The notes under the pieces: generated by a model
Told to the model about the DNA's origin: nothing
The model's input: only the letters and a program-made list of their open reading frames with translations
Databases searched by the model: none
Part shown: positions 56,491 through 64,000 of the stretch, piece by piece
Numbering within the stretch: the first letter of the stretch is position 1
Layout: each line of letters begins with the position of its first letter
Position numbers and translations under genes: made by a program
DNA from: Phytophthora sp. 'mugwort'
Taxonomy: Eukaryota > Oomycota > Peronosporomycetes > Peronosporales > Peronosporaceae
Length of the DNA stretch: 64,000 nt
Direction: 5' to 3'
NCBI GenBank assembly: GCA_033558025.1
Contig: JAUCEF010000004.1
Location: 1,674,001 to 1,738,000, forward strand

Positions 56491-56966
56491 ATGCGGCTTA
56501 TTAGAGTGCAAGGAAGCAGGCTTGGTGCTGAATTTCCGCGGCCGAGTCCTGCATGGCGTGACCATTTGCCCACTGTTGCCTCTGCCTCGAGCCTCAACCC
56601 GATTCGCACGAACTTCCTGCCCAAACACATTTTTCGCTCGCGAACGACTGCTTCAGGACATTATGATGTACAGGTAAATCGAAGTGAAACAAACAACTTA
56701 AAGCATCGGATACGCAGAAAATTCGGAATACATAGGTTTTGCGGCGGTGCGTGCGACGTGTTTTTGTGATGTCGCTTGGTATTCCGGCGTCCTTTCTTCC
56801 ACATACAATTTTCAAGACGAAACCGGCCGCCACATCCACAGCTGGAACGCCGCGAGGACCAAAACCTCATTGTGCAAAGTTTCCGCTAGATAGCACAACG
56901 CACGACCGTCCGTATCGAGCAAACGAAGTCTCCATTCCAGTTCACGAGGTTTCTACCACCGCATAA
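56491..56966 (+). CDS. Small two-exon gene, unknown (possibly axonemal-type)
   Basis: Exon 1 56491-56673, 62-bp intron 56674-56735 (GTAAAT...CATAG), exon 2 56736-56966; 137 residues. Notable blocks are FRSRTTASGHYDVQ, SLGIPASFLPHTIFKTKP and DSTTHDRPYRANEVSIPVHE. Repeats of TT(x)HY/Y-type phrases separated by Pro-rich linkers recall short microtubule inner proteins of flagella, which oomycete zoospores need, but this is only an impression. Divergent from the small gene to its left by about 190 bp. Confidence 0.4.
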
Positions 56967-57030
56967 CGCAAAAGTTAGTCCGCAGCATCGCATTGCGCCA
57001 ATCGAGCATTAAAAACCCCATTCAGACACC

Positions 57031-57544
57031 ATGTCGGACGTCGTTGTGCCATCCTTCTTCCCGACCCCCACCGAGATCGCCGGCGGCATTCGCTGGGTCA
57101 AGCAACATCCCGTGGTGGCCACGGCCGCCGCCGCTGCAGCCACCGCCGTGAGCGTGCTCACGTACCTCAAGGCAGCAGCCGAGGACGAGCGCAACCTGAA
57201 ATTAGCAATCCTCAGCCCGCGCAAGGAAAACGAGCGTGACGACTTGTGCAGCAGTACGGAGAGCGACGCGTCCACCCCCACCAGAGATCGCACCTTGAGC
57301 CCACGCAATCTCAGTGTACGTACGTCACCGTTTTGGAGCATTTGTGGTACATTTGGATGCTGACTTGGTTAACGTTTTGCAGTTCGGAGAGTTAGATGTC
57401 GAAGCGGAGAATGCGATGGAGAATGAGGCTACAGTGGGGAGCAGTGAGATGGAGGCAGCTCTGCAGCAGGCGGACGGAGAGACCGTATCCCCACAATGGG
57501 GGTGGTACGTGTCCACGACGCCACCAGAAGATTATTACCAGTGA
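57031..57544 (+). CDS. Hypothetical protein with one hydrophobic segment, two exons
   Basis: Exon 1 57031-57315, 67-bp intron 57316-57382 (GTACGT...TTGCAG), exon 2 57383-57544; 148 residues. The N-terminus is FFPTPTEIAGGIRWVKQHPV, followed by an Ala-rich helix (TAAAAAATAVSVLTYL) that could span a membrane, then Ser/Thr-Pro sites and an acidic C-terminal part ending QWGWYVSTTPPEDYY. No family recognised. Confidence 0.6.
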
Positions 57545-58060
57545 TTACTCTAAGATGCCGTAGATTTTGAAACAAGCGTTGCGACGGACCCCATTATGCG
57601 GTGAGCTCAAGAGCTGCTAATAGCGACTTGATTTACCAGACCGAGAAGCTGTAGTCTTCTCAGAGTGGGTGGCTGGTGGCTTCGAGCCAGCTAGCCAGCC
57701 ACACGTACACCTGTATTTGTCTTAATATATTAAGTCCTCGCAATTTGCCACCATCATTTTGTCTTCTTCGAGTTCAAGTTTAGGTGCTAGGCTTCAGTTC
57801 ACATGGACCCAGAACCGGCACCTAGGTTCGACATGGTTGGCGGTATACCGGCAGAAATTGTCCTTAATAATGGCAATGGTAACCCGTTACTTTGATCACG
57901 TGAACCGTGAGGGCGGCCGCTGAATGGAAATTAATGACATAACTTCAACGAAAAAAAAAAACGACGGCTGTCGACGAATGCAATTTACGTAAGTAACTTC
58001 AAGCGTTCGCTTAGATTTTTCACTTTAATGACTTCTGTACAGGATTCTATTTGGCTAACA
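57545..58060. other. Intergenic interval
   Basis: 516 bp between convergent 3' ends, with an A-run at about 57949-57961. No gene seen. Confidence 0.5.
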
Positions 58061-59515
58061 TTACTTGGAAGTTCCACGGTCGCAGGAGACACGGCGTGCA
58101 CGGGTAGAGGGTGTGCTGTTGAATGCTGCCGTCTCGAGGACGAGCTGCACGCCGTCAGTGCTCAAGAAGTTGTCCTCGAGGCCGAGGAATCGCAGCGAAG
58201 GGCAGGTCGAGCCCGCCAACAACCTCTGCAGCTCGATCACGCAATTGTCCGTGACGAGGTTGCCACCCATGCACAAGACTTGGAGCGAAAGGCTCGAGTG
58301 CTGCTGTGTCTCAGCCAACGCAGTGAGAATGGCTCGTAGTCCAGTCTCGCCGATAAAGTTGCGACGCAAGTCTAGACGCATAAGACGAGGAGCTTGAGCG
58401 GACTGGAGCAGACGTGCGACCTCATAGGCGCCGAGGTCGGCGAGGCTGTTGCCAGCAAGCAGCAGGTCCTCCAACAAAGGACAGCAGCCCGTTTCCAGTG
58501 CACTGCATAGCGCACGAAGACCGTTGCGACTCATTGTATTAACGAACACTGAGAGGAGGTGCAGCTTCTTAAGGCGCGGGAAGGCGCCGGTGTGGAGCGC
58601 ACCCGCCAGAGCGAGCACAGAATTCTCTCCATCGTTTGATTGATCCGTCGGGAGCTCAGCGCAACCCCAGGCGTAAAGCGGTGTGGAAACGGAGCCCACC
58701 TTTGGAACCACCGAAAATAATGACAAGGCACCAGCCTTGTGCACTATAAGCTGCTGGAGGTTACTCATCTGCAGCATCGACGAGTTGAGGGCCACGCCTT
58801 GTGTCAACTGCGTCACCTTGACCGTCAGACTCAGTACACAGCTGGGCAGGAAGATCGCCGCATAGCGGTTGAGTATCCGTTGACGCATGACTTCGTTGCC
58901 ATCCAGGAACGAGAAGACCAGACGAGTGCAGTCTTCGCTGATCATGGAGAAGATGCCACAGCTCACGGCTGTGTCAGTGCGTCGTGGACGCTTGGTCAAC
59001 CTGCTAACTTGCATCAAGTCTCGAGCCACGACACGACGCTTCCTGCTCTGCATGACAGTCTCACTTGCAGCCGCTTCATGCACGCTAGACGCCACAAGGC
59101 TCTGTAGTCGTCGTCGAAGCGTGGCCAAGTTGCAGTACTCGGTCAGCGACCCAGCACGCGAGTACAGTGCCAGCTCGATGCGCTTGGCCAGTAGCACCGC
59201 CCGGTCCGGGTTCACGTCGGACTTGGTGCGGCCCTGAGAGAGTTGTAGAATGCGTTGCACCATCGCGCGGCGTTCAGGCAGGTGACTGGCGGACTGCCAC
59301 TGGGTCTGGTCGTCCTGCATGTCCTCAACACGGTCGCCAAGTACTTTGGCGCTGTCAAGACGCTTAGTAGTGCACCGTTCCGGTGCCCATCGCGGAGGTT
59401 GGGCGATCGATCCCGTTGGGGTTGACGGTGGAGTCATCAGGTTCTGTGCCAGCATTGCTCGCATGCGGCTCGTGTAACTGTCGGCCGGCAAAAGTGGAAA
59501 TGGAAGCTCAGGCAC
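58061..59515 (-). CDS. F-box-like / leucine-rich repeat protein
   Basis: 484 residues, single exon. The first 190 residues are Pro/Arg-rich and helical. At about 195-235 there is an F-box-like stretch (SEDCTRLVFSFLDGNEVMRQ). From about 260 to the end come ribonuclease-inhibitor-type leucine-rich repeats: LKKLHLLSVFVNTMSRNGLR, LEDLLLAGNSLADLGAYEVA, LMRLDLRRNFIGETGLRAIL, LQVLCMGGNLVTDNCVIELQ and LRFLGLEDNFLSTDGVQLVL. Such proteins act as ubiquitin-ligase adaptors or scaffolds; the F-box assignment is tentative. Start is the first in-frame ATG. Confidence 0.75.
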   Translation of the reverse strand: MPELPFPLLPADSYTSRMRAMLAQNLMTPPSTPTGSIAQPPRWAPERCTTKRLDSAKVLGDRVEDMQDDQTQWQSASHLPERRAMVQRILQLSQGRTKSDVNPDRAVLLAKRIELALYSRAGSLTEYCNLATLRRRLQSLVASSVHEAAASETVMQSRKRRVVARDLMQVSRLTKRPRRTDTAVSCGIFSMISEDCTRLVFSFLDGNEVMRQRILNRYAAIFLPSCVLSLTVKVTQLTQGVALNSSMLQMSNLQQLIVHKAGALSLFSVVPKVGSVSTPLYAWGCAELPTDQSNDGENSVLALAGALHTGAFPRLKKLHLLSVFVNTMSRNGLRALCSALETGCCPLLEDLLLAGNSLADLGAYEVARLLQSAQAPRLMRLDLRRNFIGETGLRAILTALAETQQHSSLSLQVLCMGGNLVTDNCVIELQRLLAGSTCPSLRFLGLEDNFLSTDGVQLVLETAAFNSTPSTRARRVSCDRGTSK

Positions 59516-62030
59516 CGCGACTTGAGTCCTTTTCGGCTGCTCGAAGCGGGTTTGAAGCGCTCTTCTACAGCACCCTCGGCTCGTTTTTTGCGGATCGTCA
59601 GGCTCTTCTTTGAGCTCTTACAGATTGAGCTGCGTGGGTGCACACTGGCCGTCGGGGTATCGAAACGTCCGGCGTGACAAGCCCATTAGTATCCGCATAG
59701 CCAGCTGAAACCCGGGAAGAGCTGCCTCCATTGTCGTCGACGCGAAAAGACGAGCGGATCCCAACACAGCTGGCCAACTGTAAGGGTTGGTCGCAGTAAG
59801 ATCGCTACATTACAATGGCCTTGCGACGGGAAAAGGTGAGACCGATGATTGCGGGCACGGCAAATAATGTCACTAGACACTAATGTTTGCAGTGAGCAAG
59901 TCGCTCTACAGTCACAGTTTGACCGCAGCAGGCGGGTGACATTTGCTGCCGAAATGAAGCTGCTCGCTGTGCTTGTCACGACTTCTACCGGCGAAATAGA
60001 CCTTGGAAATAGAAGTACAGCATCTGTAGTTAGCTGGCGATAAGCAAGCGTGGGCCCTGCTCTCTCACATGTAGAGGCCGCTGCGGCACGACGAGAAGTG
60101 CACCTTCCACTTTATGGCGACTCGCTCGCGGATTATGGAGCATGCAGCGAGCGCTGTGAAAACGTACCGGAAGCACCGACGACGTCGGGTCACTTTCTCG
60201 AGCCGTTGGAGAGAGAGAGCAAGGCATTAGCCAAATATGTAGAGAGATTGATGACTCTCAGGCTTGCTGGGTGGTGTAAATGCAGGTCTTGCAACCAACC
60301 TGAGATGATAAAGTGTCCGCAGCTGGGCGTAGAGAATGCAACCACCGTGTATAGTGTCGAACGTCTACAGCGTGGTGGTACATTTTGCCTGTGTCTGGTA
60401 TATTGATAGGGGGAGAACCAGCTTTCTACTTCACTCTATGGCTGTCGACAACCTCCCGCTCCTATCCATCGAGACCTAGAGGAGCTGCCATTCGACGACG
60501 TTGAAGTGCAAAGGACGGCTTCATTTCGCTAGCTTGATACTGAGCCGGCAGCAGGAAAGTGCTCGCTTGCCACGTCTTTATTTGCTGAAAAACTTGAGCC
60601 ATCAAGTGCAGAGACGATCGTGCCGGCGACAACCAAAGCACTAAACCGCTTCCTACACGGCGCCAGGTAAGGAGCGATAGGCCGATTCTTTTGCGTCGAG
60701 GGCGATGGATTAGCTACCATGCCCGTCTTTCGATGAACGGCATGGGAGGAGCAGGAGCACATGGTTTCTCGTTTGTAACCATTAACCTATCGCCTTCCTC
60801 GACACCAAGTAGAAGTTGTGTGTGTGTCCGATCGAGCGGCAACAGCAAACGCGCAGTGGGACGAGGTTAGAAGAGAGTAGAAAATCCTTTCGCTCCAAGC
60901 ACCACGATCCCGAGACCAACGCCACAAGTTCGAGCCATTACTGCCTTGCTAAACGACGAGTACAGTACCGACAGCAATGCCTAAAAAGTGAGTAAAGTAG
61001 CGGATATCCTGCTCGCGTGGCAAAATGGAGCAAAGGTCTGCTTTCTTGTCGCAGCAATAGAGCGCTTGGCATCTGAATTTTTCTAGAGGGGCGAGGCACC
61101 CGATAATAGGTGCTCTACCAGCGTACGTGGTCAGTTAATGGACGTGCATGAATATCCACCGAAGACTTGCAGAGAGCTTAGCGATCGCCCAGCACCAAAT
61201 AGCGTAGCGAAGTCGAGGTCGAGGTCGTGAAGACAAGTGCAGTCGCAGCGTCGCCCTAAACCTGTGTCCAACACGTAGGTCAAGCCTACCAGCCTCGGCG
61301 TCGCCATCCGACCGGACCACCTTGACTATTGTCCACCCGCACTTCTACTGTATTCGAGCGTCTCTGCTCTATTGACGCTCGGCTTGTTGTTGAGGCCGAC
61401 AGGTAATTACTCGAATGACCTCTACGGGATCGGATGAAGAGGCGAAATGCTTACTATCAGCAGGTTGGGAAGGGCTCAGAGAGAACGTACTTTTACGATG
61501 GTACTGTTGCATACACTACATGTACCTAAAACACCCGGCAGCTGTGTGCCAAACTTGTCAACAAGCTAACATGTTCGTGTGCCTTTTACAAATAATAATT
61601 GGTTTCATTTCTTCTTTGCCTGACTCGTTCAACAAACCAAGGCGTAAGCGTTCGACACTTCGGCGTGCGGGTATCTCGGTCAGTGCTTCGAGTAGGCTAC
61701 AATGTAGCCTACATGCATTAATATCGAAACAGTACTTGTTACTTCTCATTACTGAAAACCTCGGAACGTATTCAAAACAAAACCAATTTGAATGGTCAAC
61801 GACTATGAGAACTATAATATGATTGAGCAACGACACATGTATACCGGATGTTTTTGAAGCATCTTGTGCCTGTATTGATTTTGGCGATTTGCACTGATGT
61901 TCCGAGAGTACAGTAACCTCTACCACGTCCGAGACTACCGACTTCCTCGGCTTATAGTGGACACTCCATATACACGGCACAGTGTACCACCCGGAAAAAG
62001 CGACCTTCCAATTATGGTTACCGTTTTCCG
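59516..62030. other. Gene-poor interval
   Basis: 2.5 kb without a confirmed gene. At 60977 an ATG encodes MPKK and is followed at once by a GTGAGT donor, which looks like a tiny first exon, but no matching second exon was found. Open frames around 61415-61980 on both strands lack motifs. Confidence 0.4.
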
Positions 62031-62550
62031 CAAAATATGTACGATAATACCGATATATTTTTTATTAAAGCTCTAAGAAAATCTATTCCGAGTCGTCAAC
62101 GTCGTCGTCCGAGTACACCTCACAATATTGAAGTCAATGACACACTGTTTGGCGAGCGTTTCGATGAGGTCCGCTGCTACCATGTCCACCTCGGTAAGTA
62201 ACAGCCCATAAGCTTTATTGTAGCCATTAGCGATAGTCTCCGCGGACAAGCTGTCCAAAGCAAAGACGGAGCGGATCCATTGCTGGTCTTCAAGTTTCTC
62301 TTTTAACAAAATTTACGTCTAGACTCGAAAGATGAGTCGCTAAAGTCGGGGTAGAACTCATGGCTAACCTTAGCGACGTCTTTGGACTCCTCCAAATCTC
62401 GAGCGACAGTCAGCTTATCGCGTGCGGAGATAAGCGTCCGCCGTTTCCAGCGAGACGCTTGCTTGATGCTCGGCACATCTACGAATGGGTGGATGAAGGG
62501 CACGCCCCCATACCGGTATATTACCAATATTTTGTATCGAAAAACCTGCA
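62024..62550. mobile_element. pogo-derived deletion derivative (MITE-like)
   Basis: The two ends are related in inverted orientation: about 62024-62066 and 62508-62550 (GTTTTCCGCA..AAATAT..ATACCGATAT against GTTTTTCGATACAAAATAT..ATACCGGTAT). Between them the minus strand has RDKLTVARDLEESKDVAKVS and a WKRRT start (N-terminal HTH region) directly followed by WIRSVFALDSLSAETIANGYNKA (C-terminal region), with the whole DDE core missing. This is what an internally deleted pogo copy looks like. Confidence 0.6.
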
Positions 62551-62715
62551 GCGGAAGTTATAAGCCGCGACCGTGAAGGGTGCAAATGCTGCAATGTGAT
62601 TGGACAATCTTATATGATGGTGTCCAGTACAAGCCGAGAAAGTCGGTACTCACAGCTAATACCCCATTGCATGACGAAATCGTTTTAGAAAGGCTTTAAG
62701 TTTGGGCGGGAAATT

Positions 62716-64000
62716 ATGGACACCAGCAAAGCTCGTAAAGCGGGGGCACCCACGCCACACACCAGTCGTTGTCGCACCCACGCTACACTAGTCGTTGCTG
62801 CACCCACGCCACACATCAGTTGTTGCCGCGTCCACGCAATACATCAGTTGTTGCCGCGCCCCTCTCCACACAACCGAATCGGAGCTGGGCCTGACACAGA
62901 GTGCCTTATAGGAAGGGGTATGGATGAAGATCTACCAAAAATGAGACCTAATTCAGAAGGCAGCGAAGGACCCGACAATGACCCAGCAGGAGCTCGTGCA
63001 TGGACAAAGCTCATTTTCAAGCTGAAGAAGATGCTCGCACAGACGACCATCTCCGACATTCTGCGGATGGCACCCACCATCATGAGCGAGGCGTACGGTG
63101 ACGGCAAGCGCCATAAGCGTCTGGGGGTGATTTCGCTGGCGCTGGAGCAGAATATATGGGCCTGGATCCAGCATGTCGAGGTTCATAACATGTGCCTATC
63201 GCGTGATCTTATCAAGATGAAGGCACAGGACCTGCAGAAGGAGCATTGTGACGCATGGGAACTCCGGTTTTCTGATGGATGGCTCACTGCATTTGAGCGC
63301 CGCCACAGCCTACGCTTCCGGTAACGTTGCGGAGAAGCTGCCTCGGCCGATACTGCTGATGTCCATATTGGCAGGCAAAAACGACAGGGCCTGACAGACT
63401 TATACTCCCCTCAAGATGGACGAAACAGGTTTATGTTACGCTATGGCGCCCGCCCGCTCCATCTGCACGAGGGGGACCGGGGAGTGAAGAAGACAAAAAC
63501 ACGAATTACTATCGCATTTACCGCAAATGCCGACGGCTCAGACGCCCTCCCACCATTCTTTTTGGGACGCGCTAAGCAGCCGTACTGCTTTAATAAGCGC
63601 ACGGGGGTCCAGCTCGGCTTCGAGTACAAGGCCAACCAGAAAGCGTGGATGACGGATAAGGGTTTCCGAGAGTGGCTGCTCTGCCTCGATCGTGACATGC
63701 GGGCATCGGGAAGGCACATTTTGTTGCTAGTAGACAATGATTCCTCTATAGTATTGGTGACATTATATGTACTAACGTCCGGCTAGAATTTCTGCCACCA
63801 AATACGACTGCTTTTCTACAGCCTATGGACGCAGGAATGATAGCCTCATTCAAGCGCGATTGTCGTCGCAAGCAGCTTTTGTGGGTGTATAACAAGATCA
63901 AGCGTGCAAACCACATCAAGAAGAAGGACGTTTACAAAGTTGACCAGCTCCAAGCAATGCGCTGGAGTAAGGACATATGACAGGAGTCGCGGGGCAAGGC
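62716..64000 (+). pseudogene. pogo/Tigger-like transposase relic, runs off the window
   Basis: After a repeat-rich start: TKLIFKLKKMLAQTTISDIL, then LALEQNIWAWIQHVEVHNMC and LSRDLIKMKAQDLQ with FSDGWLTAFERRHSLRFR form the CENP-B-like HTH pair. The catalytic part shows KMDETGLCYAMAPARSICT (first Asp), ITIAFTANADGSDALPPFFL, HILLLVDNDSS (second Asp) and, in a shifted frame, LEFLPPNTTAFLQPMDAGMI (third Asp) and IASFKRDCRRKQ. Frameshifts near 63320, 63475 and 63740 break it. It is more intact than the other pogo copies. The 3' end is outside the window. Confidence 0.82.
62746..62860. repeat. Minisatellite, 26-28-bp unit, four copies
   Basis: Units start GCACCCACGCCACA and end CAGTNGTTGCCGC at 62746, 62774, 62800 and 62828. 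It lies in the N-terminal leader of the next pogo relic. Confidence 0.85.

Noticed and set aside
60050..60406. 118-codon plus-strand frame with several cysteines
   Set aside because: It opens with GTG, has no ATG near the start, no recognisable domain and no splice-supported partner exon.

Overview
The window reads as nuclear DNA of an oomycete, most likely a Phytophthora-type genome. This is inferred from compact protein genes with many short GT-AG introns (mostly 50-130 bp, donors such as GTAAGT, GTACGT, GTGCGT), very short intergenic distances inside gene clusters, and long gene-poor stretches packed with decayed DNA transposons and a Copia element. No species can be fixed from the sequence alone.

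Layout. (1) Gene cluster 1-9946: mitochondrial ribosomal protein mL49 (5' end outside the window), an ARID-domain SWI/SNF-type subunit, a Rab32-like GTPase, Mediator subunit MED18 (six exons, divergent from the next gene), mitochondrial ribosomal protein uL23m, NAC beta/BTF3, the spliceosomal RED/IK protein and a four-helix membrane protein. (2) Gene-poor block 9947-29650: a pogo fragment, a mariner relic, a PIF/Harbinger element with terminal inverted repeats (TIRs) and TAA duplications (16412-18998), a Copia pol relic with a probable 3' LTR, a pogo element with TIRs carrying a tRNA-like sequence (22405-24437), a diverged tandem duplication, a hAT relic and a second pogo element with TIRs (27787-29316). 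(3) Gene cluster 29692-41578: a secreted Gly/Trp-repeat protein, ribosomal protein eL19, MED9, an acylcarnitine carrier, an unknown basic protein, SAICAR synthetase, a NIPA-type magnesium transporter and an RWP-RK transcription factor. (4) Transposon block about 42900-52000: a Mutator-like element that appears to carry a broken Fe(II)/2-oxoglutarate dioxygenase-like gene, a pogo relic and a Merlin relic. (5) Gene cluster 52301-59515: an 11-exon Ulp1/SENP SUMO protease, three small unknown genes and an F-box-like/LRR protein. (6) A final block, 59516-64000, with a pogo deletion derivative and a pogo transposase relic running off the edge.

The host genes are housekeeping: cytosolic and mitochondrial translation (eL19, mL49, uL23m, NAC beta), transcription (MED18, MED9, ARID, RWP-RK), splicing (RED), SUMO processing, purine synthesis, lipid import into mitochondria, membrane trafficking and Mg2+ transport. 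They do not form operons; adjacency reflects compact gene islands. Several genes (MED18, MED9, carrier, SUMO protease) were recovered only by joining exons by hand; their summed exon lengths are multiples of three and the joins keep family alignments in register. The most unusual object is the Mutator-like element with the dioxygenase-like passenger.
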